Source: DOZZ01 sp963792655
GTDB lineage: Bacteria; Acidobacteriota; Terriglobia; Bryobacterales; Bryobacteraceae
Length of the DNA stretch: 64,000 nucleotides
Assembly (NCBI GenBank): GCA_963792655.1
Contig: CAWBWU010000004.1
Span: forward strand, 1 to 64,000
Direction of reading: 5' to 3'
Shown: piece after piece, positions 44,795 through 53,308 of the stretch
Layout of the letters: each line of letters starts with the position of its first letter
Position numbering within the stretch: position 1 is the first letter of the stretch
Program-made: the position numbers and the translations under genes
Notes under the pieces: model-generated
Database searches by the model: none
Told to the model about the DNA's origin: nothing
What the model saw: only the letters and a program-made list of their open reading frames with translations

Positions 44795-45975
44795 ATGAAA
44801 CTACAGACCAAATCGGTACACACGGGCGAGCGCAAGCGGGGCCGCGGTTGCGTACCGGTGACTACGCCGATCTATCAATCGGCAAGTTACATCTATGACG
44901 ACATTCGCGACCTGGACCGCGTGTTCGCGCGCGAAATACCCGGCGATAGCTATGCCCGTTACACCAACCCGACCAACGCTGCGCTAGAGGAAGTCGTCAC
45001 CGATCTGGAATCTGGCGCCGGCGCCCTGGCGTGCAGTTCCGGGATGCAGGCGCTGCACACCGCAATCCAAGTGGCGCTGCAGGACCGGCGCCGTTCCATT
45101 GTCGCGGCCAGTGCTCTTTACGGCGCGACCGTGAACCTGCTGATGAAGCTCGTCGAGCCGTCCGGCGTCGAGGTTCGCTTTGTGGATTTTTGCGATCTCA
45201 ATGCGCTGCGTGCCGCCGTGACCGAGCATAAGCCGGGCGCGTTGTTGATGGAGACTGTTTCAAATCCGCTGCTGCGTGTCGCGCCCGTCGATCGCGTCGC
45301 GGAGATCGCGCGGGAAGTAAACGCCGCACTGATCGTGGACAGCACCTTTTCGACTCCGGTAGTCACCCGGCCGCTCGAATGGGGCGCGAACCTGGTGGTG
45401 CACAGCCTGACGAAATACCTTTCAGGTCACGGCGACGTGCTGGGCGGAATCATCGTGAGCGACGCCGAGCATCTGGAAGCTCTGCGTGCCTTCTCACGCA
45501 TCGCCGGGCCGGTGCTCGGTCCCCATGAAAGCTATCTCGCGTTGCGCGGCATCAAGACCTTTCCGCTGCGGATGGAACGTCAGTGCCAGAATGCGTGCAA
45601 GGTTGCTTCGTGGCTGGCGACCCACCCGCAGGTCGACCGCGTTTACTTTACCGGCGATCCGGCGCATCCGGATGCCGCCGTCATACAACGCGTATTCGCG
45701 CCGGGACTGACGGAGCCGTGGTCAGCTTTGAATTGAAGGGCGTCAACAAAGAAGATATCTTCGACTTCATGAACCGGCTGAAGATGATTGTTCCGGCTAC
45801 TTCGGTGGGTGACGTGCACAGTATGATGCTGTATCCGGTGATGAGTTCGCATCGGGAACTGTCTCCGAAGCATCGGGAACGAATGGGGATTCGCGAGAAT
45901 CTGGTGCGCCTTTCGGTCGGGATCGAAGCGGTGGAAGACATCACGGCGGATCTGCAGCAGGCACTGGCGGGCTAA
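44795..45975 (+). CDS. Trans-sulfuration PLP enzyme (cystathionine gamma-synthase/beta-lyase type), one frameshift
   Basis: About 393 residues. Cys/Met-metabolism PLP family: TPIYQSASYIYDD, YARYTNPTNAALEEVV, ALACSSGMQALH, IVDSTFSTPV and the PLP Lys in VVHSLTKYLSGHGDVLGG (about residue 205). The first frame ends with SALN at 45736; shifting one base near 45,712 restores GAVVSFELKGVNKED and a normal end at 45,975 (SVGIEAVEDITADLQQALAG). Whether it makes or splits cystathionine, or acts on homoserine esters, cannot be told from the motifs. Upstream partner is cysS. Confidence 0.85.
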
Positions 45976-45990
45976 GGAGGGCGAGCGTTT

Positions 45991-46272
45991 GTGAAGCGAA
46001 TTTGGTGGGCAGTTCCGGTGATCGCGGTCCTGGGCGCTTGCAGCCCCAGCGATCAGCAACGCGCAAAACAAGAGTTGCACCATACCGGCGCGGTGGTCAA
46101 AGAAGAGCTGCATAAAGATGCGGCCTTTGTAAAAGAAGAAACAAAGAAAGACGCGGCATTTGTCAAAGAGCAGGCGCTCAAAGCTCGCGAGGAGACGCAA
46201 AAGGGCGTCGCCAAAGTGAAAGGCAAAGTCAGAGAACGAGAGCGCGAACATCAGGACAACTCCGACCGTTAA
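45991..46272 (+). CDS. Small lipoprotein with 11-residue amphipathic repeats
   Basis: 93 residues, GTG start with AGGAGGGCG upstream. A lipoprotein signal ends at VLGAC (Cys 17). Then come near-identical 11-mers: VKEELHKDAAF, VKEETKKDAAF, and a weaker VKEQALKAREE, followed by a Lys-rich tail. Such 11-mer helices occur in LEA-like and apolipoprotein-like proteins that lie on membranes or shield proteins under stress. Function unknown. Eight bases before the HtrA protease gene, so probably cotranscribed; it may be a partner, target or periplasmic stress protein. Confidence 0.75.
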   Translation: MKRIWWAVPVIAVLGACSPSDQQRAKQELHHTGAVVKEELHKDAAFVKEETKKDAAFVKEQALKAREETQKGVAKVKGKVREREREHQDNSDR

Positions 46273-46280
46273 TTGAGTTC

Positions 46281-47684
46281 ATGGGCGTGTCGCGCATCCA
46301 ATGCTGTGTGCTGTCCCTGCTGTTGAGCACACCTGCGTTCGCGCAATCCTCACTCGACCCGCTTAAGCAACTCAGCAGTGCCCTGCAGGCTCTTTCGAAT
46401 CGTGTCGGCAAGTCTGTCGTGCAGGTGTTTGCGACGGGCTATTCACTCGACGAAGATTCCGAATCTGGTAAAGCTGCTTACTTCTCGCGCCAGCGCAGTT
46501 CCGGCTCCGGCGTGATTGTCAGCAGTGATGGCTACATCGTTACTAATAGTCACGTAGTCAAGGGCGCGACTACTGTGAAGGTCCACTTATTCTCAGCAGG
46601 GGCCGCTACTTACGCACGCGGTACGCCCGCGCCCAGCAGCTTACTTTCGGCAAAGGTCATTGGCATCGATTCCGAATCCGACATCGCGATTCTGAAGGTC
46701 GATAAAACGAACCTGCCTGCGCTGCCCTTCGGAGACTCGGACGAAATCCGGCAGGGTCAACTGGTGCTCGCGTTCGGTAACCCGCTGGGCTTGGAGAACT
46801 CCGTCAGCATGGGCGTGGTGAGTTCGACCAGCCGCCAGTTGAAACCCGACGACTCGATGGTTTACATCCAAACAGACGCGCCGATCAATCCCGGGAATAG
46901 CGGCGGCCCACTGCTCGATCCCGAGGGGCGCGTCATGGGTATCAACACGTTCATCCTTTCGCAATCGGGCGGCAGCGAAGGAATTGGATTTGCGATCCCC
47001 AGTAACCTGGTCGCCGGCGCGTACCGGCAGATTCGCGAGCACGGCCATGTGCGGCGCGGCGAGATCGGCGTCTTTCCGCAGACGATCGATGTGGATCTTG
47101 CGAAAGGGCTGCAGCTACCCCGCGATACCGGCGTGTTGTTTGCCGACGTGTTACCGGAGAGTCCGGCGGCTGAAGCCGGTGTTCAGATTGGCGATATTCT
47201 GATCTCCGTCGACACCAGGCCGATCTCCAACGCGCGCCAGTTGCACGATTATCTGTACGGGCGCCACAACGGCGAGAAGATCCGTCTCGAAATCGTGCGC
47301 GGCTCCGAGAAGCTCCCGGTGGTAGTCGCCATTGCCGAACGCGAAGATGAATCCGAAGCGCTGCTCGACCTGGTGTCGCCCGAGACCAACACGATTGCGA
47401 AGTTGGGGATCGTCGGCATCGAGGTCGGTCCGAAAATCGCCTCGCTGGTGTCCGATCTGCGCAAGCCGTACGGCGTTGTCGTTGCTGCGCGCTCGGCAGA
47501 CTCGTCGCAGTCGCGTACGGGCGGCTTGCAACCGGGCGACGTAATCTATGCGCTCAACACCAAGAAGATCGAAACCATCGACGGCTTGCGCGCTGAACTC
47601 GATCACCTCGGCGCGGACGATCCGTTAATCCTGCAGATCGAACGCGATGGCCGCCTGTTGTATCTCAGCCTGTTGCGCGAATAG
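46281..47684 (+). CDS. HtrA/DegP-type periplasmic serine protease with two PDZ domains
   Basis: 467 residues with a signal peptide (LLLSTPAFAQ). Catalytic triad seen: His 91 (VTNSHVV), Asp 134 (SDIAILKVD) and Ser 207 (GNSGGPL). PDZ 1 covers about 270-350 (GVLFADVLPESPAAEAGVQ, GDILISVD) and PDZ 2 about 375-465 (GVVVAARSADS, LQPGDVIYALN). It degrades or refolds misfolded envelope proteins. Compared with DegP, the long LA loop is replaced by a short region. Ends 16 bases from the convergent symporter gene. Confidence 0.92.
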   Translation: MGVSRIQCCVLSLLLSTPAFAQSSLDPLKQLSSALQALSNRVGKSVVQVFATGYSLDEDSESGKAAYFSRQRSSGSGVIVSSDGYIVTNSHVVKGATTVKVHLFSAGAATYARGTPAPSSLLSAKVIGIDSESDIAILKVDKTNLPALPFGDSDEIRQGQLVLAFGNPLGLENSVSMGVVSSTSRQLKPDDSMVYIQTDAPINPGNSGGPLLDPEGRVMGINTFILSQSGGSEGIGFAIPSNLVAGAYRQIREHGHVRRGEIGVFPQTIDVDLAKGLQLPRDTGVLFADVLPESPAAEAGVQIGDILISVDTRPISNARQLHDYLYGRHNGEKIRLEIVRGSEKLPVVVAIAEREDESEALLDLVSPETNTIAKLGIVGIEVGPKIASLVSDLRKPYGVVVAARSADSSQSRTGGLQPGDVIYALNTKKIETIDGLRAELDHLGADDPLILQIERDGRLLYLSLLRE

Positions 47685-47700
47685 TATTCGCGGTGATCAG

Positions 47701-48957
47701 CTACAGCAGGTTTGATCCGGCGCTTGCTTCCACGTCATCGAGCGCCGCCGATCCTACGAACTTCACGCCTTCCCAGCGCGCCACGACTGCGGACGCCAGA
47801 CAATTGCCGAGCACGTTCACCAGCGTCCGGCCCATATCCATCAACGCATCGACGCCTAAGATCACGGCGACGCCTTCCATCGGCAAGTTGAACGTTGCCA
47901 GTGTCCCTGAGAGCACGACGATGGATGATCGCGGAATGCCTGCCACTCCTTTGCTCGACAGCATCAGCGTCAGCATCATGAGTAGCTGCTGCCCCAACGT
48001 CAGTTGAATACCCGCGGCCTGCGCTACAAAGATCGAGGCGATCGATAGGTACAACGTGGTGCCGTCGAGATTGAAGCTATAGCCGGTCGGCAGCACGAAG
48101 CCGACGATGTGTTTGGGCACGCCGAAGCGCTCCATATTTTCCAGAGCGAGGGGCAGGGCAGCTTCACTCGATGCGGTGGAGAACGCGATCAGTCCCGGGC
48201 CGCGCACGGCAGCGAAGAAGCGGCCGAGCGGTACGCGCGTGAGCAGGATGACCGCGCCGAGCACGCAAACCACAAACACGGCAAGCGCAAAGTAGAGCGT
48301 ACCCAGCAAGCGCCCCAATCCGAACAGCACGTGGATTCCTTTGGAGCCGACGGTCACCGCCATCGCCGCAGCCACGCCGAGCGGTGCCAGGTACATCACG
48401 TAGTTGGTGTAGCGGAACATCACTTCGGATAACGACTCGCAGAAACGGACCACCGGCCCCGACTTCGAACCAATGGCAAGGCACGCGGCGCCAAACAGAA
48501 ACGAGAACACCACGATCTGCAATACGTCGCCGCGCGCCATTGCGTCGGCAATGCTCGACGGAAAGATGTGGTCGAGTACCGTTTCGAGTGTCTGCTTCGG
48601 CAAGCTCTGCGCGACCTCTGCTCCGGAGCGCGCCAGATGCATGCCGGAACCGGGTTGCAGGATGTTGACGGCGGCAAGCCCGACGAATAGCGCGACGGTG
48701 GTGATGATCTCGAAATATATAATCGCCTTCACGCCGATGCGGCCCATCTGCTTCATGTCGCCCGCGCCCGCAATGCCGGCCACCAACGTGCCAAAGATCA
48801 ACGGCGCGAGAATGCTTTTGATCAGCTTGAGAAAAATGTTGCTGACCGGTGCGAGCTTAACGGCAAAGCCCGGCCACAAGATGCCAACGGCAATGCCTGC
48901 GGCCATGCCGGTGAAAATCCAGAACGTCAGCGGCAGCCGCCGCATGGTGCGCAGCAC
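47701..48957 (-). CDS. Dicarboxylate/amino acid:cation symporter (DAACS family)
   Basis: 418 residues, GTG start overlapping nothing but directly after the nadK TAG; an ATG four codons in is an alternative. Eight helices and two re-entrant loops. Family marks: STASSEAALPLALENMERFG (first loop), VLPTGYSFNLDGTTLYLS with the substrate NLDGT motif, and GVAGIPRSSIVVL. Takes up glutamate/aspartate or C4-dicarboxylates with sodium or protons. Substrate not decided. Last gene of the xseB-ispA-tlyA-nadK transcript, with no metabolic link visible. Confidence 0.92.
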   Translation of the reverse strand: MLRTMRRLPLTFWIFTGMAAGIAVGILWPGFAVKLAPVSNIFLKLIKSILAPLIFGTLVAGIAGAGDMKQMGRIGVKAIIYFEIITTVALFVGLAAVNILQPGSGMHLARSGAEVAQSLPKQTLETVLDHIFPSSIADAMARGDVLQIVVFSFLFGAACLAIGSKSGPVVRFCESLSEVMFRYTNYVMYLAPLGVAAAMAVTVGSKGIHVLFGLGRLLGTLYFALAVFVVCVLGAVILLTRVPLGRFFAAVRGPGLIAFSTASSEAALPLALENMERFGVPKHIVGFVLPTGYSFNLDGTTLYLSIASIFVAQAAGIQLTLGQQLLMMLTLMLSSKGVAGIPRSSIVVLSGTLATFNLPMEGVAVILGVDALMDMGRTLVNVLGNCLASAVVARWEGVKFVGSAALDDVEASAGSNLL

Positions 48958-49821
48958 CTAGCGCTCGCCCCACTTCAGCTTTTGGCGCAGCACGTCGAAG
49001 AACATTTTGTGCGGCGGTCGGATCAGGTTCAGCGCGTAGTCCGAGAGCTGACACTCGATGCGGTCGTCTTCGCATAAGGGCTCGCCCACCTGGCCGTCGA
49101 TGGTGAGAAATGCCGAGCAATCCTGCGTCTTCGAGATCAACGTGATGCTCATCTCCGAAGGCACGATCACCGGCCGGTTCGTCAACATATGCGGGCAGAT
49201 CGGCGTAATGCACAGCGCATCCACCGAAGGATAGATGATGGGGCCTCCGGCAGACAACGAGTAGGCGGTGGATCCCGTCGGCGTCGAAACGATCATGCCG
49301 TCGGCCTTATAACGGCAGACCAGTTGGTCGTTGGCGTAAGCCTCCACGTCGATCATGCGCGCGATGTCCGACTTGCTCATCACCACATCGTTCAGCGCTT
49401 CGTAACGTCCGATGCGCTCACCATGACGGAACAGGTCCGCACGCAGCAACCGGCGGCGTCCGATGCGATGCTCACCGCGGAAGGCGCGCTCCAGTTCCGG
49501 GAAAACATTGTCCAGACTGATCGCAGTAAGAAAACCCAGGCCGCCCAGGTTCACGGCGAAGAGAGGAATCTCTTTGCCGGAGATCGCGCGCGCCGCAGAA
49601 AGCAGCGTGCCATCGCCACCCAGCACGACGACCAGTTCACAGCCATCAGGGACTTCAGTACGCGGCAAAGCTCTCGTGCCGTCAAGATACGACGCCGTCT
49701 CCGCATCGAAGCGCGCTGCAATGTTGCGTTCCGCAAGCCACTGCATCAGCCGGGGGATCAAGTCCGCCGCTGCGGGCACACGCGGTTTTGAGAAGATGCC
49801 GACCGTCTTAATGGCGACCAT
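48958..49821 (-). CDS. nadK: NAD kinase
   Basis: 287 residues. Phosphorylates NAD to NADP. ELVVVLGGDGTLLSAAR with the catalytic Asp, LNDVVMSKSDIARM and STPTGSTAYSLSAGGP are conserved, as is the all-beta C-terminal half. Overlaps the 3' end of tlyA by 14 bases. tlyA-nadK is a frequent pair. Supplies NADP for zwf/gnd-type reactions, encoded 20 kb away. Confidence 0.96.
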   Translation of the reverse strand: MVAIKTVGIFSKPRVPAAADLIPRLMQWLAERNIAARFDAETASYLDGTRALPRTEVPDGCELVVVLGGDGTLLSAARAISGKEIPLFAVNLGGLGFLTAISLDNVFPELERAFRGEHRIGRRRLLRADLFRHGERIGRYEALNDVVMSKSDIARMIDVEAYANDQLVCRYKADGMIVSTPTGSTAYSLSAGGPIIYPSVDALCITPICPHMLTNRPVIVPSEMSITLISKTQDCSAFLTIDGQVGEPLCEDDRIECQLSDYALNLIRPPHKMFFDVLRQKLKWGER

Positions 49822-50539
49822 GGAGCAGAAACTCCTTGTTGCCTTCAGTGCCCAGAATCGGGCTGTCGATTAGTTCGGCGTGGAACCCCAACGATTCAAC
49901 TGCGTCCTGCACGCGCCGGCAGGCCATCTCATGCACGGCCGGATCGCGCACAATGCCACCGGTACCCACCTGACCTCTGCCCGCTTCGAATTGCGGCTTC
50001 ACCAGCACCACCATCTCTCCATTCGGTTCCAGCAATTGTACGGCGCTGGGAAGAATCATCGTAACGGAGATGAAGCTAACGTCGCACACCAGAATGGCAG
50101 AGAGTTCGCCAATGTCGTCAAACTTAATGTTGCGAGCGTTCAGATTTTCATACACCACCACGCGCGGATCGCTGCGCAGCTTCCAATCGAGCTGCCCTGA
50201 ACCGACGTCGACGGCGTGCACGCGGGAAGCGCCGTTCTGCAGCAGGCAGTCGGTAAAGCCTCCGGTCGAGGCTCCGATATCGAGCGCAACCTTGCCCGCG
50301 ACATCGATCTGAAAATGAGCAAGTGCGGCGGCAAGTTTGAATCCGCCGCGGCTCACGAAGGGCGGCCTGCTGAGTACTTCGAGAGCAGCGTCCGCCGCTA
50401 CAGCCTGCCCGGCTTTCAGGGCTTTCTGGCCATTCACCATCACCTGGCCCGCCATGATCAGGGCTTGTGATTTCTCACGCGTGTCGGCCAGGCCGCGTTC
50501 CACCAGCACACGGTCAAGCCGCTGCCGGGCCGCGCTCAT
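49808..50539 (-). CDS. tlyA: TlyA-family rRNA 2'-O-methyltransferase
   Basis: 243 residues: an N-terminal S4 RNA-binding domain (RLDRVLVERGLADTREKSQ), then PPFVSRGGFKLAAAL and an FtsJ-like Rossmann fold (ALDIGASTGGFTDCLLQNGA for SAM; VLVKPQFEAGRGQVG with the catalytic Lys). Members methylate 2'-OH of cytidine in 16S/23S rRNA; some were once called hemolysins. ATG overlaps the ispA stop. Sits in the usual xseB-ispA-tlyA-nadK order. Confidence 0.93.
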   Translation of the reverse strand: MSAARQRLDRVLVERGLADTREKSQALIMAGQVMVNGQKALKAGQAVAADAALEVLSRPPFVSRGGFKLAAALAHFQIDVAGKVALDIGASTGGFTDCLLQNGASRVHAVDVGSGQLDWKLRSDPRVVVYENLNARNIKFDDIGELSAILVCDVSFISVTMILPSAVQLLEPNGEMVVLVKPQFEAGRGQVGTGGIVRDPAVHEMACRRVQDAVESLGFHAELIDSPILGTEGNKEFLLHGRH

Positions 50540-51441
50540 GACTTACGCGAGACGATCATCGCGGCAATCTCGCGCAGCCGCAAGGCACGGTCGCCAAACC
50601 GGTCGAGTACGCTGTGCGCAAGCTCGCATTCTCGGCGCGCCATGTCGCGCGAGACATCCAAACCATACACGGCAGGGAACGTGATCTTCTGTTGGTGCGC
50701 GTCCTTGCCTGCAGTTTTGCCGAGTGCTTCGGACGACTCTTCGACATCCAGAATGTCGTCAACAATCTGGAACGCGAGACCGGCGTGCTCGCCGTACTCG
50801 GATAAAGCCGCAAGGTCATCATCCGAAGCGCCTGCATAGATCGCGCCCATCCGCACACTCGCGCGCAACAACGCACCGGTCTTTGCGCGATGAATGCTCT
50901 CGAGCAGTTCATGGGTCGGCGGCTGGCGCTCGCCCTCGATGTCAGCTACCTGCCCGCCAATCATTCCGCGAACTGTTCCTGCCGCGCGCGACAGCTCACT
51001 CACCAGACGCACCACGCGTTCCGCAGGGCAGCTTGCTAATGCTGCTAGTGTTTCAAATGCAACGGTCAGCAGGGCGTCCCCAGCCAGGATCGCCATCGCT
51101 TCACCGAAGACTTTGTGGCAGGTGAGCTTGCCGCGGCGGTAGTCGTCGTTATCGAGCGCCGGAAGGTCGTCGTGGATCAGCGAGTACGTGTGAATCATTT
51201 CGAGCGAACAGGCAGCTTGCAGAATGCCTTCGCTCGCGCCGCCCACGGCGTTCGCCGCTTCGATGCATAAGATCGGACGGATGCGCTTGCCGCCTGCCAG
51301 CAGGCTGTATAGCACCGCGCGGTGAATCGTTTGGGGCGGAGTTGTTTCGGTGGGAACCAGCCGCCGCAACTCACGGTCGATCAACTCCTGTTGCGCGGCG
51401 AGATATTGCGAAAGCGCGGGGCCCGTTGAGGCGCCCGTCAT
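50536..51441 (-). CDS. ispA: Farnesyl/geranylgeranyl diphosphate synthase type
   Basis: 301 residues. First Asp-rich motif HDDLPALDNDDYRRG (DDxxxxD), second VDDILDVEE, plus LLAGGKRIRPILC and GKTAGKDAHQQKITFPAVYG. The bulk upstream of the first motif (MIHTYSLIHDD) is consistent with a farnesyl or geranylgeranyl product. It would feed HpnD, CtaB and longer prenyl chains. Overlaps xseB and tlyA by four bases on each side. Chain length is inferred, not shown. Confidence 0.93.
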   Translation of the reverse strand: MTGASTGPALSQYLAAQQELIDRELRRLVPTETTPPQTIHRAVLYSLLAGGKRIRPILCIEAANAVGGASEGILQAACSLEMIHTYSLIHDDLPALDNDDYRRGKLTCHKVFGEAMAILAGDALLTVAFETLAALASCPAERVVRLVSELSRAAGTVRGMIGGQVADIEGERQPPTHELLESIHRAKTGALLRASVRMGAIYAGASDDDLAALSEYGEHAGLAFQIVDDILDVEESSEALGKTAGKDAHQQKITFPAVYGLDVSRDMARRECELAHSVLDRFGDRALRLREIAAMIVSRKS

Positions 51442-51674
51442 CCGCGCTCCGGGCGGAACGGCGCAGGCTGCAGCTTACCGTCTTTTTTCAGCAACACTTC
51501 GACGCGCGTCTCTGCCGCTTCCAGCTGTTTGCGGCACGTGTCGCTCAGGCCCATGCCTTTCTCGAACAGCTCGAGCGAGCGCTCAAGCGGCAGATCGCCC
51601 GCTTCCAACTCCTTCACCACCTTTTCGAGCTCGTTCAAACTTTGCTCGAACGAAGCCCCGGTTGCATCCGCCAT
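51438..51674 (-). CDS. xseB: Exodeoxyribonuclease VII small subunit
   Basis: 78 residues. SFEQSLNELEKVVKELEAGDLPLERSLELFEKGM is the complete XseB helical hairpin. It binds several copies to one XseA. No xseA is next to it. Head of the tightly overlapping ispA-tlyA-nadK group; 33 bases after the DUF4097 gene. Confidence 0.95.
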   Translation of the reverse strand: MADATGASFEQSLNELEKVVKELEAGDLPLERSLELFEKGMGLSDTCRKQLEAAETRVEVLLKKDGKLQPAPFRPERG

Positions 51675-51707
51675 CGCTACATTTTAGCGTGTGGCTTCGC
51701 GTGTAGC

Positions 51708-52643
51708 TCAGCGTCCAGCGCGCAGCAGATGAATGCCGCTATTGGAATTGGTGATTTCGATTTGCGGGCCGCCGCTGCCGATGTTTCCTTCGAGTTGGTG
51801 CTTGTTCTCAGTACCTTCCATCGCGATCGGAAACTCTGTGGTGATGCTCGCATTCGAAGTCGCCGCGTGCACATGGGCGTTCACATCGGAAGGCAGGCGC
51901 AAGGTGATTCCGCCGTTCGACGTATGAACGCGCATCTCGTTGCGCAACGGTCCCTGGAGCGAAACATCGATGCCGCCGTTCGAAGTAGAGAAGCGAAGTG
52001 GTCCTGATGCGGCGCCGCTTGCAAGCTGCAGGTGAATCGCGCCATTGCTGGTAGTAGCATCCACCGGCCCCGCGATATCCGATCCTTCGATTGCGCCGTT
52101 CGACGTGTGGAACACCGAGGGCCCGTTCACGAAGTTCACCTCGATTTTTCCGTTCGATGTCTGCGCATCCAGCCGGCCGTTCAAGTGCTCCGCATGAATG
52201 CCGCCGTTCGAAGTCTTCAGGTTCGCGGAACCATCGACATTGCTGACATGGATGCCGCCGTTGGACGTCGTTATGTGATCGAGCACAAGACGTTTGGGTA
52301 CGCGCAACGTGAACCGCACGCCCATCGAGCCGTGGATCAACGACGGTCTGATCGAGCGGATCGCAAGTGCACCGCCGCCCTGCTGAATGTCCACCTTGAT
52401 GTCGTCCAACAGTTGTTCGCTCGAAGCCGACTTGGTGCCTGAGATGTCGACGGAGTTCTGATCCCAGGTGACGATGTCCACCTGCCCGTTGAACGTTTCG
52501 ACCGATAGACGCTCGCCCGGCTGAAACGCGCGCGTCTCGTGAAAATCACGTTGAAAACGGTCGCCATCGCCGAATTCGATATCGCAACCGGTCAGCAGAA
52601 CCGTGCTCGAGAGCAACGGCAGCAGCAAGATTCGTGAAAACAT
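51708..52643 (-). CDS. DUF4097-type beta-solenoid lipoprotein with TSNG repeats
   Basis: 311 residues. A lipoprotein signal ends at LLTGC (Cys about 20). From about residue 125 a repeat of roughly 20 residues recurs eight times around T-S-N-G-x-I (TSNGGI, TSNGGI, TSNGKI, TSNGAI, TSNGAI, TSNGGI, TSNGGI, then TSNASI), predicting a stack of beta turns like a solenoid. The N-terminal part is a beta domain (FNGQVDIVTWDQNSVDISG). Anchored in the outer or inner membrane facing the periplasm. Function unknown for the family; it is frequent in Acidobacteria and sometimes linked to envelope stress sensing. Confidence 0.8.
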   Translation of the reverse strand: MFSRILLLPLLSSTVLLTGCDIEFGDGDRFQRDFHETRAFQPGERLSVETFNGQVDIVTWDQNSVDISGTKSASSEQLLDDIKVDIQQGGGALAIRSIRPSLIHGSMGVRFTLRVPKRLVLDHITTSNGGIHVSNVDGSANLKTSNGGIHAEHLNGRLDAQTSNGKIEVNFVNGPSVFHTSNGAIEGSDIAGPVDATTSNGAIHLQLASGAASGPLRFSTSNGGIDVSLQGPLRNEMRVHTSNGGITLRLPSDVNAHVHAATSNASITTEFPIAMEGTENKHQLEGNIGSGGPQIEITNSNSGIHLLRAGR

Positions 52644-52720
52644 ACGGCCTCCGAAATCGTAACTACGAACGGATCGAGCCGCGCGTTCGCATTAAGACTG
52701 TTTGGTTCAATAGAAATCTT

Positions 52721-53176
52721 TCAATGCTGAATCCAATTCCCGTTCACCATGAATCTGCGGGCGCTGGTCCAGTTGCTGTTTGCTGCGGAGGGGTCGCTGG
52801 TGAGCAGCACCAGATCGGCGGGGCTCCCTGGCTCAACGCTGGTGCGCGTGCCTGCCTGGCGTATTGTTTCGCGCGGCGCTAACCGGCTCGCTGCATTGCG
52901 CTGCAGAAAGTGATCGATGTCGGTAGGGACGCGCACCGGCAGGAGAAACATACCGCTCGCGTCAACGCGCTGCGAGTTCTGGGGAATCGGCGTCTGCGCG
53001 CGCGTTCCGACCAGGCGCAGCTTCGGCCCCGAAACAACCACAACCGAATCCACCAACGGCGGGTCGCCGGCGCCATCCAGAAGCGTCGCCCCAACGATGA
53101 CTGTGGTGTTGCGGTCTTCCAGGTTGTGGCATCCAGTGAGAGCAGTGATCAGAAGGAGAAACAGCAGTCGGCGCAA
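52721..53176 (-). CDS. Reduced amidohydrolase-like lipoprotein lacking the catalytic barrel
   Basis: 151 residues with a TTG start and lipobox LLITALTGC. Residues 27-75 match the N-terminal beta-sandwich strand set of amidohydrolases (TVIVGATLLDGAGDPPLVDSV, VDASGMFLLPVRVP). Residues 110-151 match their C-terminal composite end (GTRTSVEPGSPADLVLLTSDPS, RFMVNGNWI). The TIM barrel with the HxH, Lys, His and Asp metal ligands, normally about 300 residues between these parts, is missing. No frame holds the missing part because there is no room. It is either an internal deletion or a small beta protein in its own right. It cannot be an active amidohydrolase. Confidence 0.65.
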   Translation of the reverse strand: MRRLLFLLLITALTGCHNLEDRNTTVIVGATLLDGAGDPPLVDSVVVVSGPKLRLVGTRAQTPIPQNSQRVDASGMFLLPVRVPTDIDHFLQRNAASRLAPRETIRQAGTRTSVEPGSPADLVLLTSDPSAANSNWTSARRFMVNGNWIQH

Positions 53177-53308
53177 GTTGATCCTATTGTGAAGCAGATT
53201 GTATCCGATTGCTCAAAGTGTGTTTCCGACACACCGCCAGCCCACGAGGCGCGCGCGTCAGCAAGCGCATACATCCGCCGCATGCGACAATAAGTCTTCG
53301 AGCAAAAG

